DNA of 64,000 nucleotides from Sphagnum compactum (GCA_965153455.1 OZ234494.1:25287354-25351353), one strand, 5' to 3'. Positions 45,603 to 57,591 are shown, counted from the stretch's first letter. Notes: generated by a model not told the origin, from the letters alone. A program made the numbers and translations.

Positions 45603-47060
45603 TTGCAACTAAGCTTACAACTACATTTAATTGTTGTAATGACCACTTACAACTCAACATAAAAATTTGGTACTAGTTGCATTAGACAAATTGGAGTAGT
45701 TGTAATTGTGCAACTCGTCATATATTATCATATACAATGACAAGAATACATGCAACTTAGTGCAATTACTTTGTAACTAGAGCATCATAGTGAACATTTC
45801 ATTGCCACGTGTAAGGTGAGAAAATAAACATCATGGCTTATGGCAAGTTTGTCAATTTTCATCATCTAACATGGATGAAAATAATTGAAATAATATGGAC
45901 CAACTTTGCAACTAATGTAATTGAAAGAATTTACATTTACAACTAGGTGATAAAAAGTTTGAACAACCACTTTCACGTGGCCTACATAATAATTTGCAAC
46001 TACATTGATCCTATAATTTATTATTTTCCACTAAATTTATTAATAAAACTATTGAGCATCTTATTTGATTTGCAATTCTAACTAGTTCAAACATTGAATG
46101 TGAATGGGATGAATGTAAATTTATATGTGATTAATATGTTTTTCATGAAAACTAGTTGTCAACTATTATGAATTAGGGTAGTAAGAGTTTGCAACTAGGC
46201 CATTTCAATATGCAACTACGGAAATATATTTGGTAATGTGTTTAAACTTTCAAATTTTACATCAGATTGTTTCCAACTATTGTGGTTGGTTGTGTATTTT
46301 GTTTGCAACTACAATAATTTGTAAAGCCATTTCTTATAATTGATAATGGCATTATGTTACAATAAATATTTTTTTCTTAAATTTTGGTCTTGCAACTAAT
46401 AGTTTAATTTGGGGCACTAGCTTGCAACTACAACAATACTTGAATCATTGTAAGCCTACTTGTATTTTTCAACCGATTATATATTTTTTGTAATTAACTT
46501 GAACCAACACAAACTGCATACATTTGTTTAAAACTAATAAAATGGTAAATGATATTATATTGCAATTATATTAACTAGCATTTGTACTATATTGCAACTA
46601 TTTTTCTATTTGTGTTATAACTTTCCACCTATCATACTAGATAAGGGCAATAGTTTGCAACTATTATGAATTATAAACCTTTTTTGTGGAACTAATATAA
46701 TTGTAATGTTATTCTATTGCAACTAGATTAAATAATAGTGATATGTATTACTTTGTAACTAATTATTCTACTTGTGTTATAATTTTGTAACTATCATTGT
46801 GGGGAAGGCCACTAACTTACAATTAATATCTTATTTGGATCATGGTATCCCAATTACTATTTTAAAACTTAGTTCATTGTGTAATTGTTTGCAACTAACA
46901 TGAATTGTAAGCCTTTTTTTTCGCAACCAATAAAGTTCATATTTTATTATTTTGCATATGGTGAATATTCATAATGGTGTTACATTACAACTAATATGTT
47001 TGCTTAATTATTAGAACCTTGCAAGTATCACACAAGTAGGGGACTAATTTGCAACTACTA
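45603..47060 (+). repeat. TTGCAACTA motif field
   Basis: I count 12 exact TTGCAACTA on the plus strand (about 45603, 45906, 45993, 46189, 46303, 46390, 46432, 46592, 46655, 46716, 46889, 47049), one ATGCAACTA and many near forms such as TTACAACTA and TTGTAACTA. Spacing is irregular, 22 to 303 bp, and orientation is almost always the same. The DNA between is AT-rich and non-coding. Chance would give far less than one exact copy in this length. Such fields resemble subterminal transposase-binding repeats of DNA transposons. The same motif occurs at both edges of the 9893-11345 insertion. Confidence 0.75.
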
Positions 47061-47329
47061 GTCTATTAATTGATAACTATGCTATTAATTGATTTTCATG
47101 TTATACCATTTTGTTACTATCATATACGTAGAGAACATTATATATTCTTTTGGAAATATTTTGTGAAACTGTACATGCGAAAAAAACCAAGAACATGTCC
47201 ATTGTCCAAAAATCAAAACACAATTTAATTATATGCTACAACTATCCAAATTGGGATGACATTAATTTGAAACACATCTAAAGCTAATGCAACAAAAAAG
47301 TATAAAGAGTTATCCACTACTCAACTTAG

Positions 47330-48582
47330 GATGTTCCTCTTCCCATAGGGTGCTAGTCCCTTCCACATTTTTCAGGGTTAGATGTGGAGGGTCATCATTA
47401 TGATTTAGGGCAAGTAATTCAATGTTGTCATCAACAACATGCCAAACTGGGACCTTGTAGATAGATGTTTCAATCTCCTTAAAATGAAAGATGTCACTTT
47501 AATACCAATCAGTTCATTACTTTCAACCATTCACTCAGAATTATGCAAATCCAACAATTCCATTTTATTTCCTTTAACAAACTATGGACATTGAGGGAAC
47601 TTGATTTTTTAGTCCCAACTTCTTACAATTTCAATGCATTATGTGTCCAAGGACAACAAAGAGAAATGATTCAAACCTTCACATTGCCCTTGTTTGGTAT
47701 TGTTACACAACAAAAACCCACAAACATGAGCTCTAATGCAACAAGTTAGATCTTAATAACATACTTTATATTATCTAATGCATGATGCCTGCACCATCAC
47801 AAGAAGGGAAACAATTTGTACCATTTTTTGTTGGGTTGACACAATCATTGTACTTCTTCGTGCATTATGAATTAGGACAAATTTCACAACCTTGGATGTT
47901 GTGGTCTTCTTCACACTTGGAATGTTCCTTTTTGGCCTACTTTCTTGTTTGGCAATTTGGGATGTTCCCACCTGGTTAGGTGTGTTCATTGCTCCTAAAA
48001 CTAAAGATCCTTCATCAAGTAAACTTGCACAATCCATGGGGTGAACTTGTCCTTCTTTGAACTTGTCCTTCTTCTATTTTAACTTTTACAACTTTATGCC
48101 CATGTTTTACCATACCCTCATTACATACCTCCTTGTCTAGCCTTGCTTCATTACATCTTATGTGTCTTACCATGTTTCAAGCCATACATGTCTTGCCTTG
48201 TTTCAAGGCATACTTGTTTGTCATGCTTGGCATCATTACATGTTTGTGATTCCTACCTTGCTTCATTACATGCCTCCTTATCTTGCCATGTTTTATTTCC
48301 TTGCCCCACATCCTTATTGCCACCTTCTATCAACACCTCCATAGGAACCCCATCCAATTTTTGTGATACTTGTGTGACCCTTTCCATGCTTGGCACTATC
48401 CCCGTATCCCCCATGTTACACAATCCAACATTCTCATGTTTACCATCAATTTCCATGGTAGTTGATGTTGGAAATAATACTTTCATGTAACTTGCAAGTT
48501 CATGAAGGCGTAACTCTACGATCCCCAAGTGCCCATCCGTCCATTTCATGAAGTCATTAACATTGTTTTCCACCATAGTCAT
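47330..48582 (-). pseudogene. Decayed coding-like region, unknown
   Basis: Two minus frames are protein-like. At 48253-48582 is an acidic frame with NDFMKWTDGHLGIVELRLHE, then a hydrophilic part. Further on, across stops, comes a Lys-, Glu- and Cys-rich short-period repeat (KEACNEAR, QTCNDAKHDKQVC, ETRQDM). At 47771-48037 is a basic frame with SQIAKQESRPKRN and KKTTTSKVVK. More broken frame reaches about 47330 (WHVVDDNIELLALNHNDD). I do not recognise the family. It ends next to the TTGCAACTA field, so it may be the accessory protein of the transposon that owns that field, or part of the 49.6-55.8 kb element. Confidence 0.35.
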
Positions 48583-48589
48583 TCAATTG

Positions 48590-49545
48590 CTAACAAAACC
48601 TACACCCACCTTAAAACCAACATTGTTCCTAGATTTTCAAATTTGATGTAATAGTTAATCATTGTTATGAGTTTTTAGCAAGTATGAAAGTTAGGGGTTT
48701 GAAAACTTAGCATTAAGTTATGCAAATTGTGGAGTTTACAAAAGGGAGAAAAAAACCATAGACACACACATCAAACATAAAAAGAGATTGTTGACAAAGT
48801 TCGTCTTGAACCCACTAATCCACCCAAAAAAATCCAATGTATGACCACCGACACTTGTTAAATCATCTAAACGCCAAAAGGACCACCAAGGCCATTTACA
48901 AATCTAGAATAGGACTAGGGCATCAAATTTTTTTGGTAAAAGTGAAATTGAGTCCCTGCAAAATTATTTCACACTATTGTAACAACATATTTGCACTACA
49001 ATACGCATACATTCACAATTTCTATCCTTATTTTAAACACACCTGACTCTGCAATTCATTAAAACACTAGATTCATGGTTATTTCATATAACCAAAATCT
49101 GCACTTTAGAGTACAAATGTCAAAAAATCTAGAGACAAAGTTACAATTAATTTCATCATATTCTGATACTACAGTAAATTCACACAACAATCTGAACATA
49201 GAAATCCTTACAGAAGTTTGTACTTCTTTGTTTTATTGAAAATTACATTAGAATTATAGCAGAATTCCATGTTTTGTTGAAAAAAATCAAAATAGCAAAT
49301 AAAATCTGTGGTATATCCAAAACAATTTTTTTGGTTTTCTACTACAAAGTACCTATAGCTCCCTTTCTATTCTTCCCAAAACTATGTGTCTAATAATCCC
49401 CCTTCCTTCTTCTTAGAACTCCCCCTTTTGGGCATCCCAAGTCACATCATCATAGTTCCAAAAACAACAAGAATTCAAAATTCAAACTAACAATGTTCCA
49501 TCATTAGTCCCGATCCAAATGCCTTGTTCATCCAAACCATGCACT
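48590..49545 (-). other. Possible 3' LTR region of the minus element
   Basis: No gene. By order (integrase, long ORF, polypurine tract, then this) it should contain the 3' LTR of the minus-strand element, starting near TGAGTGCATGG on the minus strand at about 49548. I could not find a matching second LTR in the window, so this is inference. Confidence 0.3.
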
Positions 49546-49548
49546 CAA

Positions 49549-49573
49549 CCTACCCCCCTTAACATTACCCCCT
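49549..49573 (-). promoter_or_regulatory. Polypurine-tract-like sequence
   Basis: The minus strand reads CAGGGGGTAATGTT followed by AAGGGGGGTAGG, after which TTGAGTGCATGG begins. Two G-runs in purine context directly downstream of the long minus-strand ORF and before a TG look like the primer site for plus-strand synthesis in an LTR element. Call rests on position and composition. Confidence 0.45.
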
Positions 49574-49579
49574 GTATAC

Positions 49580-52355
49580 TTTGGATTCTATCCTCGAAAT
49601 CCTTGGAAAATGACATAAAATGAAATAAATGTATTCTACAATGTTTTAAGCATCTGTCTCCTCCACTACAATTTTTATAACCTCGACTTGTTCAACAACC
49701 AATGGTTTTGTACCCACTTTTGGCTCTACAATTTTGACCTCCTTTTGCATTAACTCAATCTGTGGTTCCATTTCTAGGGGTTGTATATTGGATACTTCTT
49801 CTTCTATTATTGGAATAGACTCCACATGCTCTTATTCTTGAGTTACATGTGGTTTTTTCTTTTCTTGGCCCCCTCCCCTGAGGTCTTGTGGTTTCTCTAT
49901 CTATATTTCCTCCTCCTAAGTTGTTTTTCCTTTAAGGTTTTGTGGTTCTTCGGTCTGCACTTCCTCCTCCTAAGTTATTTTGTTGGGCCCTGCTTTAGCC
50001 TCCTCATCCTTATCTTATGCCTCTGTACTTGTTGGATCACCACAGACAAAATCTAGAAAATTATTTTGATAAACTTCCAACTCGTACTTTATAATTCTTT
50101 TATCGGCTCTATGTTGAGCCGAATTATTTTTTAACTCCTTTGTAAAATAGTCCTCTATAACCTCCCACCATTCCTCAAATTCTACCTTAGAATCCTTCAT
50201 CTTGTTTTTTGTCCTCATCAGGGTATAGTACTTCAACATCTGTTCATAATCCTTTAACCTTTTCTTGACACAAGCTGGGTCCGTATTTTTCCCTGTTCCT
50301 ATGCAATCTCCAATTGTGCTTGCAGGTGCTGCAAATTTCTCTAATACTCCTTTTCATCCATCAACTTCTTTCTTTCTACTTCTGTTGTCTTTTTTTTAAG
50401 CTCTTCAGATTGCAGTAGACATTCTTTATATTCACCAATTCCAAGTTTGTAGAACATTCTCCTTTTCCTTCTTTTCCTTAGTCAGTGTTTTCACCTAACT
50501 ACTCAAAGCCTCTTGTTGTTGCTTATGAAAGAACAATGTCTCTATCCACTTTCTCTCTATGGTTTCCCAAATTTTAGCCTTGTTCTTTAAATCTTACAAT
50601 TTTTCATCCTATACTTTAACCGTGTTGTGTTATCTTTGAGCTCCTCATTCTCATCCTGCAATTTTTTAATGAACACTTTAATGTTTCAGTTAGCCTCTAC
50701 CATGTTCTTCCTCCAGATTTCCACATCATGTTTATACCCCTTCTAGAAGTCTCTTTCCCTATCCAACTCCTCCTGTAGTACTGCCTTCTCCTTCTCCCCT
50801 ATGGCCAATCTGTTCTTTAAATTGCTCACCTTCAGATTCAAATTCCCCATATTCAGACTTACAATTGCCATAGTCTGAAATAATTTAATTGCCTTTTGTG
50901 CTTGCATTACTTCTGTAGCTACGTCTTCCACAAACTTGTTGTGTCGTAGGATTTTTGGATCCTTTTGTAGATGCTCCCATCTCCTGCACCAATATGCTCC
51001 CTAGTTCAAATTCAAATGGAAATCTTGCTGCAGATTTTAGTCTACTAACTAGTACTTGTAGTTCTGACGGCTTGAACTCTACAAAAGAAGGTTCTGTTTC
51101 CACTCTCCCCGTTTGTATTCCAATAGCATGTAAACCTTCCTATGTCTGTTGTTGTTGCTATTGCAAATGTTGTTGTAAATGTTGGAAATGTTGTGGATTT
51201 CTAATGGTCTATGTCCAACCTTCATATATATCCCCATTAAAATGCAGATGTTTTTCACCCTCTAGAAACCTTGTGTCATGTTCCTTCTTAACTTCTTGCC
51301 TCTATTCCATCAATTGTTTTTCTTATGGAGATGTCATCTATGGTACCTCCTACCTTTGTTCCCTCATTTGTCTCTCCTATGGAAATGTCATTTGTGGTAC
51401 CTCCTGCTTCTACTCCCTCAGTCGTCCATCTTGTGGAGATGTTATATGTGGTACCTTTGTAGTTTATTTGGCTACTTGTACCACTATTAGCACTGCCCGT
51501 ACCACTATAGGCACTATAGATGGTTCCACTTTGCCCTTCATCATTTTCTATGTCGTTACTTCTATGCTCTCTTGTTCCTTTTTCACTCCTAAACTTGAGG
51601 CTCCTCCTTCCTTAACTCCGTTCTTCTTCTTAACAACACTTATTGGTGAGTTTGCTACAGCCTTCTTTCTATTTTCTAGTGTTTTCTGCATCTTTTCCCT
51701 AGTTATTTAAACCTTGGTCGATGGTTTCAATGGATTCTCCTTTTGATGCACAAAGAGGTACTAAAAGATTTTTGCCAATACCAAGGCAAATTGACATGTA
51801 TCTTTCTTATCCCCCTTATTCTCCTTGACATACTTATACCACCAATCTAACCCACTACATAGACTATTGAATACAATATGTGCCCAATCTACCTTTTGCC
51901 CCTTTTCTACTTTCACCAATGTAATATCATTCTTGTTGGTAAAATATTATACCTTTTCCCTTTGATAAACGACGGATATAATTGTAGGATATCTAACAAA
52001 GTATGGCAGACCTAAACTCTTTGCATTCCATTAATTTGCAAAAGAATTTGCAAGTGCAAGTTTACAACTATGTAGTGTTTGGACTGCTAATGATTTACTG
52101 ACCTGCCCTTTAGGGTCTTCTACATACCCTTTTACACCTACTCCAAAGACATCTACAATCAATTGTTTACTAATGACATACACCTTATCTGACGCACCCC
52201 CAAGCTCTTTGATGGACTCAACTGCGAGGATCTTCTACATACTTTTTTACACATACTCCAAAGACATCTACAATCAATTGTTTACTAATGACATACACCT
52301 TATCTAACACACCCCCAAGCTCCTTGATGGACTCAACTGCGAGTCCAAAGGTGAA
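49580..52355 (-). pseudogene. Long coiled-coil ORF of a Ty3-like element, 3' part
   Basis: The minus strand is coding-like over 2.7 kb. From the start: FTFGLAVESIKELGG, DKVYVISKQLIVDVFGV, then GLPYFVRYPTIISVVYQREK, VDWAHIVFNSLCSGLDWWYK and a DTCQFALVLAKIF block. Next comes a Lys-rich stretch, three ~63-bp tandem units (51310-51450), HDTRFLEGEKHLHFNGDIYE, a Gln/His-rich part, TEPSFVEFKPSELQVLVSRL and KSAARFPFEFELGSILVQEM. Then a long helical, probably coiled-coil part (MGNLNLKVSNLKNRLAIGEK onward), SKVEFEEWWEVIEDYFTKEL, and an acidic tail of EEE-Q repeats. It has about ten stops or shifts. It resembles a gag-like protein but lies downstream of integrase on the same strand. I cannot name the family. 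The plus-strand 251-codon frame at 50955-51710 is its shadow. Confidence 0.6.
52113..52342 (-). repeat. 115-bp tandem duplication inside the long ORF
   Basis: 52113-52227 and 52228-52342 are two head-to-tail copies: both contain CTTCTACATAC, TCCAAAGACATCTACAATCA and TTGATGGACTCAACTGCGAG. They differ at only a few sites, so the duplication is younger than the ORF decay. Since 115 is not a multiple of three it also shifts the frame. Confidence 0.9.
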
Positions 52356-52434
52356 GACAATGGAAGGAGGAGTTGGGGCGCGCTCCTTGGTTCGCAGCAC
52401 TTCGGGGGTAGAGGGGCGTGCTAAAGTTCCAGGA

Positions 52435-53193
52435 TGCGGACTAAGAAGATTGACAAGCAAGTCAATTACTCACACGGACCTGCACAAACCAAACAACAAG
52501 TTGGTTAGTGCGTAGCTGGAAAACTTTTGGTGCACGAACGAGCCACGGGTAAACACGAACTCACAAGACTCACCACGGCCCAAACTTGGGGGAAGCCACC
52601 ACCTTCCCCCTTATAGTATTCTTTGTGCTTGGCCACGGGGCCAACACCCAAATGTCATTTTGTCCTGGGACTCCCAAGTGGGAGTCCCGAAATTCCCAAA
52701 ATTGGGACTCATGCGAGTTTTAAGGCGCATAACTTTGTGTGCAGACCTCTGATTGAGGTGAGATCTATAGCAAAATTGTAGCCCTCGTCAAGAGCTTTCC
52801 AACAGTATGTAGGACACTACCTGCACGTAAGGAAATCACGGTGATTCCCAACTTTTAGTGGTCGGGGGTCAAATTGACAATTTGACTCTCGGCCCTTCTT
52901 TTGGCCATAGCTTGTGCTTTAAGTACCCAAATGGGTCATGCGAGCCCAATTTAGACATCTACTTTCTAAGAACTTTCCAATGATATAAGGAACTTTTCAA
53001 TCCAATGGGTTTTGACCTCTGCAATTGCTCTTTGAATATTCAAAATGGGAGCTCACTTGGGAGTGTGGAGGTTCATTCCTTCACACTCTCCCACACTCCC
53101 GAGAGCATGAAATCTGACTCCTGGGCTTCACTTTTGACCCGCACCTTCGCAAGCCCTTACCTTGGCCGTGAGCCCAAGGCTAGGGTTGCAACA
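52435..53193 (-). mobile_element. Solo-LTR-like insertion, GC-richer
   Basis: On the minus strand the segment starts TGTTGCAACCC and a plausible end is CTTAGTCCGCA, giving 759 bp with TG...CA. It splits the long minus ORF: coding reading stops at FVHKDN near 53200 and resumes at FTFGLAVES near 52355. It is clearly richer in G and C than its neighbours, has ACTATAAGGGGG as a TATA-like box near 52610, and a perfect hairpin GGGACTCCCA/TGGGAGTCCC near 52671-52692. No 5-bp target duplication was found, and about 80 bp after the CA (52355-52434) may be element leader, so a partial element is possible. Confidence 0.55.
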
Positions 53194-53215
53194 TTATCTT
53201 TATGCACAAAGTAAA

Positions 53216-54045
53216 TATCTGTGCCCTTGATCAAGAATGTGTTTAGAAATTTCAACATGACATTAGGCTCGGTGCTTGCTAATCCATTAAAAAAAAAGAA
53301 CAAGCCCTGCTTTAGAAACCTAGTCTTCTTCCTCAGTAATATCCTTATAATTTTCCATCCACTCAACATGCCTATCATAGTTTTGTTTCGTCTGTGTCCA
53401 CATGAATCGTTCAAGATTTGGAATTTAATACCTTTCTCCAAAAGTGTAGCTTTGTCTAGGATTGCACGTCGTCTTTTCGCTACAGCTTTCGATCTCCATC
53501 GCCCTTCGTTGTGCTTCTACCATTGCTTGCACCTCTGTGGATTGTTGTACTTCCACTTACACTTCTATGGATAACTATACCTTCGCCTCAATAACATTCT
53601 CCTCCCCTACGTCCTTCTGCACAAAGTGTTACTCCAAAGCTTCATGTTCCTTCGATTTTTCAATAAACACCGGATCTATTGATGTAGCTCTTGGTCTTAT
53701 CCGTTTTTTTGCACACCAATGTTTTCTGCTTCTATGCAAAAATTTGACTACAAATGTTCCAATCGTATCTATATCATGAATTATCGTCTGCACAAATTAT
53801 ATCTTCTCATTATACGCCTTCCCTTCTGCACATTCCGAAGATGATGATGAATGTAACGACAACTTTATAGCCAACGGCTGAATATTCAACACACCTTCAT
53901 AGTTTGCTATTCTCAACTCCTCTTCTGCTTCTGTTCTTTTCAACAATTCCACTTCCTCCTCTTGCCTCCATCTGTGCTCACTCCTATGCGCTTCCTTTTC
54001 CTTTGCTATTCTTTGAAGTTTTTCAATCACACTCTTTGCATTCAT
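53216..54045 (-). pseudogene. Long coiled-coil ORF, 5' part
   Basis: A start at 54045 opens MNAKSVIEKLQRIAKEKEAH, then a Glu/Lys/Arg-rich helix (EEEVELLKRTEAEEELRIAN) that should form a coiled coil. After a stop at about 53797 the reading continues: HDIDTIGTFVVKFLHRSRKH, CAKKRIRPRATSIDPVFIEK, a Glu/Val-rich part (EVQVEVQQSTEVQAMVEAQR), IPNLERFMWTQTKQ and finally KFLNTFLIKGTDIYFVHKD up to the LTR insertion at 53193. Five or so stops interrupt it. With the 3' part it would total roughly 1,200 codons. I know no function for it; the helical N-terminus and later parts suit a structural, gag-like protein. Confidence 0.6.
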
Positions 54046-54444
54046 GCTTCTATGATCTCCAGAACTTCGAAAACACTCTCAACTTTCAGCAAGAAACAAA
54101 AACCACTTTCAATGATTACGCTATTTTTTTTGTTCTTGAGTTTCCCGCTCATCGCATTCATTTTTCATTTGCCCGCCGTCTTTTAATTAACGCATGATCC
54201 TCGAAATTAATACAACCTATCATTACCTTTTTTGTGTCCCTTGTACAACCACATGGAAGCATTTTGCGTCATCATTATGAATGAAAGCCTCAAATTTCAT
54301 CTTCTGATAAGTTCACATCCCTAATCTCCCTACACTAATTATATTTAGTCCACCTTGTTCACCATATACACCTTCTGTTGACTATGTCCATTTATTTGCT
54401 AACTATGTCAACTCATTTGCTGACTATGGTAATACATCTACTGA
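54046..54444 (-). other. Leader-like spacer between pol tail and the long ORF
   Basis: No domain. It separates the Ser/Thr- and Asp-rich pol tail from the start at 54045. It could be a leader for the long ORF, which would fit either a separate 3' ORF or a second element. Confidence 0.35.
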
Positions 54445-55760
54445 TTATATTGATTTCTTTGTTGACTTTGCAAACAAATCTAATGTTTGTGCGAATACCC
54501 TTGATGATTGGGTGACTATTTCTGTTGATTCAGCTGATACCCATGACAATTCATCTTTAGATCTCTGCTTCCCAAATCCTTCACTTTTGCAATTATTACT
54601 CACGAATTCATTAGTCATATGTAGTTCCACAATCAATACTGTGTTGACAATAGGATCTTCCATCTATTCTTCATCTTCCACCTCCGTATTAGAATCTTCC
54701 GCCTGAAGTCCACATGTACTTTGTTCCCAATACACTAGCATCTATTGTTCGTATTTTGAACTTCATATTCCATGTATTTGTAAGGTTTGAGTTTATTCAC
54801 ATTGACCAGCACAAGGTTAGTCTCAAATTTTTCAATTGTCACCAACAACATAATGTTTATTTGGCAACACATACTGTATTTTGTATGATCCAATCCATTT
54901 CCTAGTAAACTTCCCTAGGTGTGACTTATTACCCTTTGGAAACCACAGAACATAATCACCAACATTGAATTGTTTTTTAGGATTTTTTTGTTGACTCCAT
55001 AATGTTCTATTCCACTGTTGAATTCTTGTAGTTTTTGTAGCCTACATTCTAACTTCCTGCAACTTTTCTAGCTCTGTAATTTTGCTAGTTAAAACTCTCA
55101 CAAAAGTATTGTCTCTCATTTCCACCAACAACTAGCACTATGTATTCTGTGGGCATCAATGGATGTAATCCATACATTAATTGATATGGTGTATAACATG
55201 TTGTTACTTTTTGTGCAGTTCTATATGAAAATAACACCATGGATAGATGTTCATCCCAATTTGTTCTATTATCACTAACTAATTTGATCAACAGTGTCCC
55301 AAATACTTTGTTAGAAGATTCAGCCTGTCCATTCCCTTAAGGATAATAAGTTGTAGAACTCACATGTTCCAATAGATTCTAATTTGTCAAATACTTGATG
55401 GCATCATTAATGAAATGAACTCCCTTGTTTGTGATTATAATCAAAGGACATCCAAACCTGGTTAATATGCACTCATACAAAAATTTGGCTGTGACTGTTG
55501 TAGTATTAGTTCTCAATGTTTTTGCTTCCACCCACTTGGTAGCATAATCTATGGCTACAAGAATATATTTGTTTCCTGTATATCTTCCTGCTGGTCTTTC
55601 ATGCAATTTTTTCATCACCATCTATGCTTCTATTGTTGTCAAACATTGTCGTAGTCTGTTGTCTTAGCCCCTTTTATACAATTCACCAATTTTCAATGTA
55701 AAAGGTTCTGCTCTCCTGACCAATCTTTGCTTCTAAGCACCAATAACATGCCCTCAAGCT
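54445..55760 (-). pseudogene. Ty3-type integrase with C-terminal tail, truncated
   Basis: Minus reading starts with AEPFTLKIGELYKRG, DNRLRQCLTTIEA and MVMKKLHE, the lead-in to the integrase zinc domain. It then jumps to GRYTGNKYILVAIDYATKWV, so the HH-CC finger and the first catalytic Asp are deleted. AKFLYECILTRFGCPLIIIT is followed by NKGVHF where D-x-G is expected, so the second Asp is Asn. GNGQAES keeps the catalytic Glu. NWDEHLSMVLFSYRTAQKVT, GDYVLWFPKGNKSHLGKFTR and KWIGSYKI (GPY/F-type module) follow. A tail at 54445-54663 (VELHMTNEFVSNN, SWVSAESTEIVTQSS) ends it. No RT is present upstream in the window. Confidence 0.8.
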
Positions 55761-57099
55761 ATCTTGTCTTCAAGTCATTCATGCCCTGTACAAGACAATT
55801 GGTTTGCCAAAATGGTCGTTCCTAAAATCTCTAATGCATTCATCATATTCCTTGATCATTGACCCCTAGTTTTGCTTCTAAACTTCATTTCTCCTAAGAA
55901 GCACATGGCATAGCGAAATTTGCAATAAGGTCTCTAACAAAAGAAAAGTCATTCACATAGTAGGGCATTAATCCCTTTCATCATAAACACAAACCAAAAA
56001 CTTTCACACCTCCTTCTTCAATGAAATTTTGAAAGAATACTTAGCTACTTCCATCTAAGAAGTTCTTGGTACTTATCTTCCACACTTGCTCCATCTTTGG
56101 TTGATGACCAACAAAAACCATTGCGTAGCAAAAGCACACCACACAAAGCTCACCCAAAGAAAAACCACAAATACAATGAGCACCGTTGATAATAAAAACT
56201 TGCCACATTCATAACTTGTAAGAAAACAACAAAGTACAAAAATAGAAACATCAACCCGTATTCCTCTTCTGATCACCATCAATTGCCAAAAGTTTTGTGT
56301 ATTTTGCTTTCGGTAGTTGATGGTACTGCAGGATCCAGATGGGGTGTATCATCCACTTGTTTTTCATCACAACAACACCAAGTGGTTTCATGCAACCACT
56401 TGCTGTTTTGTTTTCCATTTTCTGAATTTTGTGATGTAGCCAAAGTGATGATCATTCATAAGAAGATTTAGCCAAATTTGACTATAAACGAGATATATAA
56501 ATAAATAAATTTATAATTGATCCCAATTGATTTTAGGATACAAAGGATTTGAAATTCCTTTTTTGTTCAAGCATTTATACCAGTGTCGGTCTGGTATCAA
56601 CTTTCGAGTGTATGGGCCAGGTCTGGGTATCAGGTTCTTCTAAAAATTTACACCTGCCTGGTCCTGATCTTAGTTCCTGATTAGAACTTTCATACTGGCC
56701 TGGTCCTGGTAGTGTGTTCAAGGTTAATTTTTGGTTGGTATGAGGCACAAATAGATGTGTGCCAGCGTTTTTTTGGAGCAAATTTTGGCACTGTGGTGAC
56801 AAAATAAACTCAGTGTGAATTGTAAAAGGGCTTTTTTGTGGTAAAAAAAGCTGCAAAAGTCCCCATCTTTCGACCCAAAAAATACACATATCACCATGAT
56901 TGGGCGCCAGAACTAGGTGAGAATTTTTAAAAACTACTTTACTGTAGGACCTGTAGCCAAATATGGCTCATTCCTTCTGCGGATGATTTGCCAGTCCACC
57001 TACTTCACAATTTAAAAAAGAAAAACCCTTGTGTGTGTGTGTGTGTGTGTTATATGTGACATTGAAATTAATATAAAACTGGTACTAGGCTAGTATTAC
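55761..57099. other. No gene; repeat fragments
   Basis: Upstream of the integrase on its strand, where RT should be, nothing is readable, so the element is truncated there. GATGTAGCCAAAGTGATGAT, then TTTAGCCAAATTTGACTATA at 56437-56487 resembles 33241-33303. A GT microsatellite fills 57031-57050. Confidence 0.5.
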
Positions 57100-57460
57100 C
57101 TCAGGTCCCTACCCGTGTGGGGGTGGTTCTTTGATTTTAAAAAATAAGCACTGATTCCGGGTATTTGAAAAAAATCAGAATCAAAGAACTGTCGATTCTA
57201 GTTATTTCAAAAACCTCAAAGAAGAATCAGGCTTCATGAAAGAATTGGCGATTTTCTGGCTGTTATTTGACTTAGCTTTTTCTGAAACATTTCAGAACTT
57301 CAGTTATGTATCAGAACTGAGTATTTGGTTTTGACAAACATGTTTATATGTTAAAACCAGGTATTTTCTTTTTGAGAGTTGCAACCATCAACTCTAAGAA
57401 CCAGCTGGATACTCAATGGGGGGTTTGGTGCAGTTTCTAATAACCACCCAACACTGGTCT
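57100..57460 (+). repeat. Dispersed repeat family X, copy 2
   Basis: The blocks AATCAGAATCAAAGAACTG, TTATTTCAAAAACCTCA, TTCATGAAAGA, GGCTGTTATTTGA and a terminal CCAACACTGGT (57448-57458) recur at 58270-58560, and in part at 19755-19790. The terminal motif is the inverse of ACCAGTGTTGG. No coding sequence. Transposon type unknown. Confidence 0.6.
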
Positions 57461-57591
57461 CTACTCCCTATCAGGGAAGCACTCCCAAAAGGCAGATATT
57501 GCCTCAAGTCATGGCAACCTGGTAGGGTCCTTCAATACCAGTGCATAGACCAGACTATGTACCCACCATGTGCAGGCCTATATACCAGACT

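Noticed and set aside
50955-51710. 251-codon plus-strand open frame, Cys- and Ser-rich
   Set aside because: The minus strand across it carries a continuous coding-like protein; the plus frame stays open through 63-bp in-frame tandem units and low complexity. No known domain.
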